Source: Isotricha intestinalis
Taxonomy: Eukaryota > Ciliophora > Litostomatea > Vestibuliferida > Isotrichidae
Assembly (NCBI GenBank): GCA_023807065.1
Contig: JAJJLU010003737.1
Location: forward strand, 1 to 34,730
Direction: 5' to 3'
DNA: 34,730 nucleotides
This document shows, one piece after another, positions 1 through 9,900 of this stretch. The number at the start of each line of letters is the position of its first letter. The first letter of the stretch is position 1. Under the pieces are notes generated by a model. It worked only from the letters and a program-made list of their open reading frames with translations. It was not told the DNA's origin and did no database searches. A program made the translations under genes and the position numbers.

Positions 1-70
1 CATTTTTTACATCAGTTAAATTTTTTTTTATCAGGTTGGTCAACTCTCCAATGTTAACCTTTTCATTCAT
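1..70 (-). CDS. 5' fragment of an unidentified gene, identical to the start of the gene at 34296
   Basis: On the minus strand an ATG at 70-68 opens a frame that runs off the left edge after 23 codons, beginning MNEKVNIGELTNLIKKN. All 70 bases are identical to 34296-34365. The reading frame, the start codon and the immediate leader are all duplicated in inverted orientation. Whether the rest of the gene follows beyond base 1 cannot be seen. It could be a second full gene copy, a truncated copy, or an artefact of assembly. The product is not recognised. Confidence 0.6.
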   Translation of the reverse strand, partial: MNEKVNIGELTNLIKKNLTDVKN

Positions 71-124
71 TTATTTTAAATAAAAAAAATAATATTTTTT
101 CCCTTTTATGTTAAATTAAATTTT
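1..124. repeat. Left arm of a 124/125-nt inverted repeat (partner 34241-34365)
   Basis: Read on the opposite strand, these bases match 34241-34365. The only difference is one base in a T homopolymer (4 T's at about 73-76 against 5 A's at 34288-34292). The match stops abruptly after position 124. It covers the first 70 nt of a coding region plus about 54 nt upstream. The repeat begins at the first base of the window, so its true left limit is unknown. Confidence 0.95.
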
Positions 125-539
125 TTATTTTAATATTAAAAAATTAATTAATTATAATGGTGTGTTTACAGTTGTCTTCAAAATTTCATTAATATTTTTT
201 TATCAACATCTCTCACATTCTTCTTGATAATAGTTTTTTTTTCTTTATAAAAACATTTAATATGAAAATTTGTTTCTGTTCTTATATATTTTGAAAATCA
301 TTATCTAATTAGAAGTAAAACTGTTATTAATGCAATCACAATATGCTTTTTATTCTAAATTCTTTTTCAATAATTAAAAATAAAAAATAGTTAGTTTATT
401 TGTAACTTTGTAATTAAATTTCTTTTTCTTTTAGATTATATTAATTATTTAATAGTTAATGTTCCTTCCATTAAAAAAAACTTAAAAAAATATAATCATT
501 TTTTTTATCGATAATTATAAATTATATTTATTTTTATTT
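125..539. other. Intergenic region between the left-edge fragment and TFIIS
   Basis: This A/T-rich divergent intergenic spacer has T-rich and A-rich runs and no credible open frame. It must contain the promoters for the fragment at 1-70 and for TFIIS. I see no motif I can name. Confidence 0.6.
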
Positions 540-1495
540 ATGGAATCAAAGAAGAGAAAAACAAATAACCTTGATGATCTTCTTTTATATAAAAAAGAAA
601 TAGAAGAAAATATTCAAGTAAATAAAATAAAAAATAAATTAACAAAAAAAATAGGATAGTGATAAAATTACGAAAATATTAAAAAGAATGAATGAGTTAA
701 ATGTAACATGGGAAGATTTATCAGTATAATAATATATTAATTTTTAAGAAAAGTAAAATAGGAAAAACACTAAATAAACTATCAAAATCAAATAATAGAG
801 AATTATCAACTATATCAGAAAAATTGATAAAGAAATGGAAATCTTTAATTAAAAAATCTAAAGAAAAAAATTCAAACAATAATTTAGATCAAAGTATTAT
901 GAGTCAATCAACAAATATATCTTCATCAAAACCAATAAAAAAACAAGATGAAAAACCAAATAATAATATCCCTTCTGAATTAATAGATAAAAATCATTCT
1001 AATTTAAGAAATGCAATGAAAAAAATATTATATGAAGCTTTTATAACAAATTTACCGAGTGAATATACTAAAAATGATGTTATTGAAAAAGTTTTATCAA
1101 TAGAAAAAGAAATGAATAATAATTTAATAGAAGGAAAATATTTAACAAAAGGAAGAGCAATATCATCTCATTTATCAGTTCCAGAAAATGAAGAATTTAA
1201 GTTAAATATATTAAAAGGTGAATTAACTCCAGAACAATTAATTAAAATGGAAAATAATGAAATGATAAGTTCAAAGGAAAAAAATAATATTCAAAAAATT
1301 AAAGATAATGTATTTGAAAGTAAAAGAAGTGATTGGAATAAAGAACATACAAAAGTTAAAGAAGGAATGTATACTTGTTATAAATGTAAAGGAAAAAGAA
1401 CCACTACTCAAGAAATCCAAATGAGAAGTGCTGATGAACCTATGACTCTTTTTGTTACTTGTGTTGATTGCGGTCATAATTGGACAATTAAATAA
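540..1495 (+). CDS. Transcription elongation factor TFIIS (three exons)
   Basis: TFIIS rescues backtracked RNA polymerase II in the nucleus by stimulating its transcript-cleavage activity. Exons 540-617, 655-723 and 749-1495 join in frame to give 297 residues, the usual length for the family. Residues about 27-100 form the LW (N-terminal) domain, with ILKRMNELNVTWEDLS and KIGKTLNKLSK. Residues about 120-240 form the polymerase-binding central domain. Residues 256-297 form the zinc ribbon with C259, C262, C287 and C290, and the catalytic acidic pair D278-E279 in RSADEP. Reading only the uninterrupted frame from 824 would lose the LW domain. The start at 540 is the first ATG in the upstream exon. 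The next plus-strand gene starts 97 nt downstream. Confidence 0.93.
618..654 (+). other. Intron 1 of the TFIIS gene, 37 nt
   Basis: The intron runs from GTAAAT to AAATAG. Removing it joins codon 26 (Gln) directly to GAT AGT GAT and restores the frame that leads into the TFIIS LW domain. Without splicing, the frame hits TAG, TGA and TAA immediately after 654. Confidence 0.85.
724..748 (+). other. Intron 2 of the TFIIS gene, 25 nt
   Basis: The intron runs from GTATAA to TTTAAG and contains two in-frame TAA codons. Removal joins ...TWEDLS to KSKIGKTLNKLSK, which reads continuously through the conserved LW-domain core. Confidence 0.88.
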
Positions 1496-1592
1496 AATGT
1501 TTTATACATTTTTTTGATTTTTTATATTAATTACTTTTTTTTAATTAAATTTATTTAATTTTAAGTTTATTTTTTTTTTATATTTTAATTTG

Positions 1593-3119
1593 ATGAATTT
1601 ATTAAATGAAGTTAATGATTTAAAGGAGTTGTCAAAGTTTATTGATGGGATTAATAAAAATATTAATGAAATTGATAATGAAATTAAAAAGAAATCTATT
1701 AAACAAATTGATAATAAAAAATCTATCAAAGAAAATAAAACTAAAGAAATATATGGCCAAACTAAAACTCCTGTTTTATTAAAGAGTAATTATAATAATT
1801 ATTTTTCAGATAATGAGCCATTTGATAATAACAATTTATCTGAAAAAGAAAATAAATTTCATTCAAATAAATCTTCTACTATATCTCCAGAAATTATTAG
1901 AAATTTAAAAGAAATAATTGATAAAACAAGTCAAGATATTTTAAATAAAAAGCAATTATGGAATAATGAATCAAATAAAATTAATAACAACTTAAGGCAT
2001 TCTTTTCCTTCTATTGGTATTATTGATAATAATGTTAATATAAGTAATAATAATAATAATAATTGTAGTATTAATAATCATACCAAAAATAATAATATTA
2101 ATAACAATTGTCAAATCAAAAAAAATTCAAATGTTGATAATTCATTCAATTTATCTAATAAATGTATAATTATTAATACAAATAAAAATATAAATTTGAA
2201 AAATGAAGAAAGAAAGAAACCAAGAAATTTAAAAAAAATTATTGGAATGGGGAATTATTTAGCTTCAGTAAATTCCAAATTGAATAAAACAACATTGAAT
2301 CCTTTGTATAAAAAAGAAAATAAAGAAAATAAAATAAAGAATATAAGAAAATTAAAATTACACACAATACATAATTCAAATCATAATTCTCCATTTTATC
2401 CAGATAAAAAAAAAAAAACAGGAAGAACAAATAATTCTTTTACTTTAAATAAAACTATGCCTTATATTATCAGAGATAAAAATAAAATTAATTTAAAAAC
2501 AATGTCAAATGTTTCTAATAAAGGAATAAATACAATAAGTTCATATCAAAGAAATTTTGGTAAAAGAAGTTCTGTGATAAAGCAGAAAATTGTTAAGGAA
2601 AATTTCAATAAAATTTCTGAATTTAAAGTAACTAAAAAGGAAAACATTGATAATATTTTTTCTTTAGTTGAACAAATTAATAGTTTAAGTAATTGTAAAT
2701 ATATTTATCATAAAAAAAATCCTGAAAAAAAAATGATTTATGTGAATAGATTAAATGAAACAAAAAATGCAAGTTTTATTCAAAAAAAATGGAGAGAATA
2801 TTATATTAAAAAAAATATTATTAATAAATTTAAAATAGAGAAATCAAAAAATCAAATGAATGAAATAGATTTATTACAATTAGGTAAATTATCTTTATTT
2901 TCAGATTTATTAAAAAATAATAAATATTTTAAAGAAATGATTATTTATATGAATAAAGTAACTGAATTATATAAAAAATGTTTAACAAACAAAAAATTTA
3001 ATGAAGTTAAAAATATACTGTTAAACAAAAATCCAAATGACAAAACAATATATTCAAAAATAATAAATTCCCATATAAAAGAAACAAAAATGACAAAACC
3101 AAAAACAACTCGAAAATAA
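1593..3119 (+). CDS. Uncharacterised Asn/Lys-rich protein with one IQ motif
   Basis: The 508-residue protein starts at the ATG at 1593; the frame is open one codon further to a TTG, which I do not use. The N-terminal quarter is charged and could form a coiled coil. Residues about 140-210 are a low-complexity Asn-rich tract and 210-340 are basic. An IQ-type calmodulin-binding motif lies at 396-406 (I396, Q397, R401, K406) in FIQKKWREYYIKK, followed by a predicted helical C-terminus. I cannot assign a function. By analogy with other ciliate IQ proteins a cytoskeletal or ciliary role is possible, but that is inference. It lies in tandem between TFIIS and the gene at 3191. Confidence 0.8.
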   Translation: MNLLNEVNDLKELSKFIDGINKNINEIDNEIKKKSIKQIDNKKSIKENKTKEIYGQTKTPVLLKSNYNNYFSDNEPFDNNNLSEKENKFHSNKSSTISPEIIRNLKEIIDKTSQDILNKKQLWNNESNKINNNLRHSFPSIGIIDNNVNISNNNNNNCSINNHTKNNNINNNCQIKKNSNVDNSFNLSNKCIIINTNKNINLKNEERKKPRNLKKIIGMGNYLASVNSKLNKTTLNPLYKKENKENKIKNIRKLKLHTIHNSNHNSPFYPDKKKKTGRTNNSFTLNKTMPYIIRDKNKINLKTMSNVSNKGINTISSYQRNFGKRSSVIKQKIVKENFNKISEFKVTKKENIDNIFSLVEQINSLSNCKYIYHKKNPEKKMIYVNRLNETKNASFIQKKWREYYIKKNIINKFKIEKSKNQMNEIDLLQLGKLSLFSDLLKNNKYFKEMIIYMNKVTELYKKCLTNKKFNEVKNILLNKNPNDKTIYSKIINSHIKETKMTKPKTTRK

Positions 3120-3190
3120 ATAAATCATTTATATAAATAATAATATAAAAAAATAAATATAAAAATATAATTAAAAAACTTAATAAAAAA

Positions 3191-3607
3191 ATGGGTGCAT
3201 GCTGTGGAGGAGGATACATGGATGAAGAAATAAAGAATGCTACAAATATAGATGAATTAATTAAAGTAATGGAAGATAAAAAAGAAAGATTACCAAAAGA
3301 AAAACAACAAATTGAAGATCATATAGAAGATCCAACCAAAGAAGTAGATATGATTAATGTAGGAGGAATTGATCCTGAACTTTTAAGAAAAAGAATTCCT
3401 TTTTTAGATGAACTTGAAAAATATTATGATAAAACCATTCAAATTCTTCGAGATAATAGTAGTCTTCCTTTAAATGATTGTAAAAATTATTCAAATGATA
3501 TTGTTAATCATTATGTTAAAACATATGATCCTAATGATGAATTAAAAGACAGTTACGAAAAATTTGAAGAATTTGTTAAAAAGTGGAAAAAAGACAACAC
3601 CCTTTAA
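3191..3607 (+). CDS. Small protein with predicted myristoylated and palmitoylated N-terminus
   Basis: The 138-residue protein starts MGACCGGGY. Gly2 followed by small residues fits an N-myristoyltransferase substrate, and Cys4-Cys5 fits palmitoylation, so membrane anchoring is predicted. The rest is acidic and helical, with no transmembrane segment and no domain I recognise. The ATG is preceded by an A-rich leader and lies 71 nt after the previous gene on the same strand. The start is supported because the lipidation motif sits exactly at the initiator Met. Function unknown. Confidence 0.8.
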   Translation: MGACCGGGYMDEEIKNATNIDELIKVMEDKKERLPKEKQQIEDHIEDPTKEVDMINVGGIDPELLRKRIPFLDELEKYYDKTIQILRDNSSLPLNDCKNYSNDIVNHYVKTYDPNDELKDSYEKFEEFVKKWKKDNTL

Positions 3608-3993
3608 AAAATTATTATTTTTATTTAATTGATTTTTCTTAAAATTTTTGTTTTAATTTTTTTTTTAAGATATTTATTATATCTTTATTGAAAATTAAGT
3701 TTTTAAAATAAATAAATACAATCCATGAAAAGAGGAAAATAAATATTAACAGTAATATTTAAGTCATAGGAAAATTTCTTTATTAGAAAAGAAATAAGAA
3801 ATTCAATAAAAACAAACGAATCATATTTTTTAAAATTTAAAAATAACTTAATAAAGATTCTTTTTCTTAATGAACAATAAAAAATTAAATAAAATTATAT
3901 ATATTAAATAAAAAAAAACAAATTTCATAATAAAAAGACTAAATAAAATATATATAAAATAAATATACATAAAAAAATAATAACTAAAATATA
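3608..3993. other. Convergent intergenic region
   Basis: This is the space between the 3' ends of the small lipoprotein gene and the MORN gene. It is A/T-rich with no open frame of note and no recognisable RNA gene. It should contain two polyadenylation regions. Confidence 0.6.
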
Positions 3994-5334
3994 TTAATGA
4001 AGATTTTTCATAGGGCTTCCAAAAGTAGCTTTATACTTAATAATTTCATCAACAAATTTTTCAAAAAAAATAGGAGTATCAAGCGGCAAATTTTTACTAA
4101 CCCTTCCATTTTCCCAGAACTGTTTTTTCATTCTTCCATTTTCAATAATAATAGTATCTCCTTCGAGAAGTGAATTTTTCCACAATCCCATATAAATTTT
4201 TCTATGAGAATAAAAGACTCCAAATCCTTCTTTTTTATCTTCAAAAAATTCTCCTTCATAAAATTTACCATCAGGCCAGGTAATAATACCATAACCATGC
4301 ATTTTATTATTTTTCCATTCTCCTTCATATTTCCGATTATCTTTAAAAAAAAAAGTCCCAACACCACTAATACTCCCCCCTTGAAATTCTCCTTCATAAC
4401 CACCATTCCCTTCAAAATTTAATATACCAAAACCTTCTTTATTCCCATCAATATATTCTCCTAAATAATTACTACCACGAGGCCATTTTTCAATTCCAAA
4501 CCCATTTTGTTTATCATCTTTCCAATATCCTTCATATGAAGCTTCTTTTTTAGTTTTATAATATCCTATTCCTTGTGCTTGAAAATCATTCCAATATCCT
4601 GTATATACATCTCCATCTTCATGAATTAATTTTCCGAAACCTAAAACTTTATCTTCTATAAATTCACCTATAAATTTACTTACATCTTTCCAACATAATA
4701 TTCCTATTCCATCTCTTTTACCATTCTTCCATTCACCTTCATATGATGATTCATCTTCAAATATTTTAGGATATTTATGCCTTTTATCATCAAATGGACC
4801 AAACCGAGGATCTTTTGAGTCATTTATATTTCTTTGACTTTTTTTTCCTTTTATAAATGGATCATGTGAAAATATTAAACTTTCCTTTAATTCTGCTTTC
4901 ACTGTTGGAATCACTATTGAAGAATCTTGATTTATACTTTTTGAATTTTCATTTGATGGATTTATATTTTGTGGTAATTTTTTGAGTTGATTACTATTAT
5001 TATCTTTTGTTATATTTTTTACTTGTTTTGAATTGTCTTTTGTGCCCATTCTTGTATTTTCATTAGTTGGTCTATCCATATTCACGTTCAAATTTATGTT
5101 TACATTTATATTTTTTGTATTTAAATCTTGGTCTTTTTGCATAATACCATTTTTCTTTTTTTTCTTTAAAAATCGCTTTATTCTTGTTTGAAGATATATT
5201 AATTTAGAATAATTGGGCTGAATTAATAATTGATGAGTATTTTTATTTTTAAATTTATCATTTTGAAGTGATTCAATATTTACTTCTGCCTGTTTTTTAT
5301 TTGGATTAGAACAGACAGTAGCACAAGTTCCCAT
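3994..5334 (-). CDS. MORN-repeat protein with predicted lipidated N-terminus
   Basis: The 446-residue protein starts MGTCATVCSN. Gly2 and Cys4/Cys8 make dual acylation likely. Residues about 43-62 form a basic IQ-like helix (YLQTRIKRFLKKKKK). A disordered Asn-rich linker follows to about residue 175. From about residue 200 nine MORN repeats follow, for example YEGEWKNGKRDGIG and YEGEWKNNKMHGYG. MORN arrays bind membranes or scaffold proteins, and in alveolates they are common at the cortex and basal bodies. The lipid signal agrees with a membrane-associated scaffold. It shares a 54-nt promoter region with the divergent gene at 5389. A second nine-repeat MORN/IQ protein with the same plan lies at 28269-29288. 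Confidence 0.9.
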   Translation of the reverse strand: MGTCATVCSNPNKKQAEVNIESLQNDKFKNKNTHQLLIQPNYSKLIYLQTRIKRFLKKKKKNGIMQKDQDLNTKNINVNINLNVNMDRPTNENTRMGTKDNSKQVKNITKDNNSNQLKKLPQNINPSNENSKSINQDSSIVIPTVKAELKESLIFSHDPFIKGKKSQRNINDSKDPRFGPFDDKRHKYPKIFEDESSYEGEWKNGKRDGIGILCWKDVSKFIGEFIEDKVLGFGKLIHEDGDVYTGYWNDFQAQGIGYYKTKKEASYEGYWKDDKQNGFGIEKWPRGSNYLGEYIDGNKEGFGILNFEGNGGYEGEFQGGSISGVGTFFFKDNRKYEGEWKNNKMHGYGIITWPDGKFYEGEFFEDKKEGFGVFYSHRKIYMGLWKNSLLEGDTIIIENGRMKKQFWENGRVSKNLPLDTPIFFEKFVDEIIKYKATFGSPMKNLH

Positions 5335-5388
5335 TATTTTATTTATTTATTTATTTATTTTTAAATAATAGTAAGCTAAATTAAATAA
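5335..5388. promoter_or_regulatory. 54-nt shared divergent promoter with an (ATTT)n tract
   Basis: Only 54 bases separate the start codons of the MORN gene (minus) and the IQ gene (plus). The first half, about 5336-5362, is a near-perfect tetranucleotide TTTA/ATTT repeat. Both core promoters and both 5' leaders must fit here or overlap the coding regions. Confidence 0.5.
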
Positions 5389-6858
5389 ATGGATATAATT
5401 GATTCAAATGCTGAAACTTCAAGTAAATCTACATATCAACAAGGATCAATTTTTTCTAAAAGTTTTATTGATAATTTGTATTATAAATATAAATATAATT
5501 TCGCTAATTATCTAATTGAAAATAAAGATTCTATTAAACTATTGGTTAATAATTCTACTATGAAAAAAATGGATGTTGTTGATTATTTTCATAATTTAGA
5601 TTCTTCTGAAAGTTTGACTCCTATTCCACATATGATGAAAAAGAAATATAAAAGTGAAAAAGAAAAAAAAGAATTTTCAAAAATTGAAAGAGATGCTGTT
5701 TGTTTAAGAAGAATTGAATATAGTTATATTTATAAACAAAATTTAATAATCCAAAAATATAATAATAATATTAACAATATTATATTAATTCAAAAAATTT
5801 ATAGAGGGTTTTTATTTAGACAAATAATGAAAGAAATTAAAAGTATTGTTATTAAAATTGAAAGATTTGTTAATAATATTAAAAAATTCTGCTTATTATC
5901 TATTATAAAAAAATTAATTAATAAAAAAAATATTATAGAATTAAAGTCAATAGAAACTATTGAAAGAGATGGATTAGATTTTAAAAATTGTTTTTCAGAT
6001 TTAATGATGGATTATTTCAATGACGAAAAAATAAACCAAGAAAAAAAAAATATACATATAAATACACTTTCAGTATTCAATATAAATCCCACAGAAAAAA
6101 TATTAAAAAAAAACACAACTAATAAAAAACAATCAATACAAATTTCTCCAATTAAACAAAAATTGAAAAAAATAAAAAATTTAAAAAAAAAGCAACCAAA
6201 AATTTTAGAACCATATAAAAACATAATAAACTCAATTAAAAAAGCACCTAAAAGAATAAGTATAAATGAAGATATAAATAATATTAAATTAAATAAATCA
6301 AATATAATTCCAACTTATAAAAATAAAAAAAATGATATTGAAATAAAAATTAAAAAAAATAAAGGTTCTAGTTCAGTGAGTCCAGAAAGAAAAATTAAAA
6401 ATCGAAAAAGATGGAGCACAGGAAGTTTTTTTCCTTTAAAAACTAACATAATAAAAGAAGTTGATTCCACTTTTGAAGATAATAATAATAATAGTAGTTA
6501 TTCTAGTGATATTATAAGTGATAATCAAATTAAAAATAATGAATTTGATTCAAGTAAATTTGAATCTATTGATTCTAATTTTGAAATAAAAAAAGAAAAT
6601 TTTCCTGAACATTTTAATAATAATAATATTGAATTTGATCCAAAAATTATTTTACTTGTTTTATTATTAAAAAAAGATATAATTTATAAAATAAAATCAC
6701 GTGTATTTATTTTATTAAAAAATATTTCTAATTTAGATACAAGAGATAATAATCTTGATACTATTGAAGATAATTTTAATGATATTAGTAGAGAGAGATT
6801 CCAAAATATTTCTCTTATTTTTAAAAGAGCATCAAGTGTATTAAAAAAAAATTTTTAA
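5389..6858 (+). CDS. Uncharacterised IQ-motif protein
   Basis: The 489-residue protein has a textbook calmodulin-binding IQ motif at 133-143 (I133, Q134, R138, G139, R143). The N-terminal 120 residues are mixed-charge and may fold. Residues about 220-420 are strongly basic and Asn/Ser-rich, probably disordered. The C-terminal 70 residues (from IILLVLLLKKDIIYKI) look helical. There is no catalytic domain. It starts at the first ATG, 54 nt from the divergent MORN gene, so the two may be co-expressed. A cytoskeletal or ciliary calmodulin-binding role is plausible but inferred. Confidence 0.78.
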   Translation: MDIIDSNAETSSKSTYQQGSIFSKSFIDNLYYKYKYNFANYLIENKDSIKLLVNNSTMKKMDVVDYFHNLDSSESLTPIPHMMKKKYKSEKEKKEFSKIERDAVCLRRIEYSYIYKQNLIIQKYNNNINNIILIQKIYRGFLFRQIMKEIKSIVIKIERFVNNIKKFCLLSIIKKLINKKNIIELKSIETIERDGLDFKNCFSDLMMDYFNDEKINQEKKNIHINTLSVFNINPTEKILKKNTTNKKQSIQISPIKQKLKKIKNLKKKQPKILEPYKNIINSIKKAPKRISINEDINNIKLNKSNIIPTYKNKKNDIEIKIKKNKGSSSVSPERKIKNRKRWSTGSFFPLKTNIIKEVDSTFEDNNNNSSYSSDIISDNQIKNNEFDSSKFESIDSNFEIKKENFPEHFNNNNIEFDPKIILLVLLLKKDIIYKIKSRVFILLKNISNLDTRDNNLDTIEDNFNDISRERFQNISLIFKRASSVLKKNF

Positions 6859-6966
6859 AAAATTGTTTAAAAATAAGTAATTTAGTTATTAAATTTATGT
6901 TTATTTTAATTGTAACTATATGATAAAGTTCTAGGGTATTAATATATAGAGTTAATAAAAAAAAAA

Positions 6967-9900
6967 TTAAATTTTTTTCTCTTTTTTCCCCATTTTTTCA
7001 TTATTCAAAATTTCAAGGAAAATATCTTTAGGAATTATTCCTAACATTTTTCTAGTTTTATTCAATTGTAAATTTTTTTGAATAACAAAAGGAGTAATAT
7101 AAAAAATATAAAATAAAATAAGGAAACCAAAAGCAATGATATTAATAATAACAATAATTTTTCTTAAATGAGAAAATAGTGAATTAACTCCTAAAGTAAC
7201 AGATTGAATTAAATCACGAACAACAGGTCTAACTAAATAAATAATAACAACAGTAAAATTTTTAAAAACATTATCATTAAATAAAAGAAAAGGATTTTCT
7301 TCTTCCGGTCCAATATTATTATAATTATCAGTTCCATAATATAATTCATTATATGAATTACCTTTATTAATTGAATCAGAAATTCTATCTTCAATAACAT
7401 TAAATAAATAATATAAGTTATTCATTAAATATGAATAAACAAGAGCTAAACCTTGATTTGTAATATTACTTGAAAAAAATATACAATCTAAAGAATAATT
7501 TGTTAAAAAAACTGAGATATAATCACAAAGAGGACTTTTTTCAATATATAAATATTTATCTTTTATAAATTGAGGAAAATTATGCTTAGATATATTACTA
7601 AATAACCTATTGTATGTTAAAGATATATTATAATAAATATTTATGATTTCATTTTTTACAATGTCAGTTTTTGACAATAAATCAGTATCTTCAAATGTAA
7701 CTGGATAAAAGAATAAAAATAATCTTAAATTATTTAAAGCATTAATTGGTAATCTTTCATATTTTACAGTTAAATATTCCACTACATCAAAATAAGGAAC
7801 TTTAGTTAAATTCTTTATAACATATATTGTGATATATGAACAAAATATTAATTCACAAATATAACATAATAAGGTAGCAAAAATGTTAAATTTTATTTCT
7901 TGCATATTTTCAAGCATTTTTTGTTTTTTCTGAGGGTTCTTTTTTTTCTTCTTGAATATTATTTTTGTTTCATCATCTTCAACAAAAGGAGACATTTCAC
8001 TTTCAATACTTTCATTTTCATTTTCTAAATGAATTTCAGGTTCTGCAATCATATTAGAAGGACCTTCTCTATTTAATTTAATAAATTGTTCACATTTTAT
8101 TAATGTATTTCTAATATCTTCGTCACCTATTTTATAAAAATATTTTAAAAATTTTTCCTTTTCAACAACTAAAATAATACTTGCTTTAGCTCCTAAAAAA
8201 CCTCCTAAAATTTCAAGAGTAATAAAAATAATTAAATAAATTATAAGAATTTTTTTTTCATTTGAAATTTGTTGATTAATTTCTTTGTAATATGCACCAA
8301 AAATATATTCAATTCCTTCAATTAAACTATCAACATTAAAAACAATAAAAAATAAATTCACATTTTGAGGATTTAATGAACTTTTTTCAGTATTACCATA
8401 ATCAAATAAAGCATAATCATATTCACTTAAAGCATCAGTTAATTTCATTTCTAAAAATGTATATTTTAAACCTGAATCATCAGATTGATAATTTTTAACT
8501 CCTACTTGGAAATTTTCTATAATTTCCTTTGTTTCATCTGACATTTCTATGTTAGTATAACAAAAATATTCTATTTCTTGAATTGAAGATTCATATAAAG
8601 ATAATATTGTATATTTACACTCTTCAAAATACTCGTCTTTATTTTGATATAAATTAGTATATTTATCGTTTAAAAGTAACATCATTTCAACAGCAAAAAA
8701 ATTAGTATTTAAAATATCTATATAAATATCAGTTAAATAACTTATAACTGTATGTATTTTTAATATATTATTCCTAGATGAATATAAATTTATAAAAAAT
8801 AATATACTAATAAAAACAACTGAGACTAATATAATCGAATATAAAATAATAAATATTAAAACAGATTTATTAATAAATCTAGGAGAAATCATTTTTTTAA
8901 TAATATCATTACCTTTTTCTTTTGAAGAGAGTTTTTTTTCATTATTATTTTTATTTGAATTAGTACCAACTTGAAAAGTAATTGATTTAGAATTTCTATT
9001 AGTAATTTGGGGTTTATTTTTTTCATATTCACTTTTCATAACTTGTTCAACTTTACTTTCTTTTGGAACATTAGTAACTTCAACTGCAATATTTTTGCTA
9101 TAATTAAAAATAGACAATTTAATATTATGAGTTTTTACTTTATAATAATTAATATTATCTTCTTCATCAACATTAAGAACAAAAGAATTTTTAACTTTAA
9201 TTTCCTTTTCTTCACTTTCTTCAAAATCATCAGAATCATCACTTTCTTTTTCTTCTTCTTCATCAGAATTTTTAATAGAATTAGTATCATCATTAATTTC
9301 AGGTTGATAAAATCTATCATTAAAATAATCTCCAATAGGTTGAATTGTTTTTCCTTCTAAGGTTTTATCTTGAAATAAAAATAATTTATCATTTATATCA
9401 AAATTAACTTCATCTATATTATCAGGAACAAAATTTTTTCCGATTTGAGGAAAATCTTTTCTTTTTTCTATTTCTTTTAATGAAGTAATTGAATTTCTTT
9501 TTCCTGAATTTCCACCTCCAATTCCTCCTATAATACTTAATCTTTGAGTTGAAGTAAAAATTACTGAATCTCTTGAATCTGCATTTTCTATTTTAAATAT
9601 AAATCCATTTGAGCAATTTTGTATTATTATTTCTTCAACATTCATTTTATACTTCTTATCATTTTTCCATATTATACACTTTTCTTTTAAATAATTTTGT
9701 TTAAGTATTTTTAATTTAACTTTTAAATTTTCAGTATGTTTTGAATTCATTAATTTTGTTAAAACTTCTTCGTTAAAATCTTTTATAAAATGAGTTATAT
9801 CACTATTTCCATTAATGATTTGATTTGTTAAATTTAAATGATCTAAAGCATTTGTTGTAAAAGATTCAATAATAAGTTTATTATTTGTAATCAAAAAATA

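Noticed and set aside
3770..3825. Imperfect inverted repeat of TTTCTTATT/AAGAAA type in the convergent spacer
   Set aside because: Low-complexity A/T sequence; such pairings are expected by chance here.
4128..4415. Frameshifted minus-strand frame inside the MORN array (MKGMVVMKENFKGG)
   Set aside because: Out-of-frame reading of MORN repeats, which gives long open frames by repetition.
9007..9360. Plus-strand open frame inside the tmcB-like gene, rich in Phe and Ile
   Set aside because: It is the antisense shadow of an acidic, Lys/Asn-rich coding segment. The minus-strand frame is continuous and family-supported.
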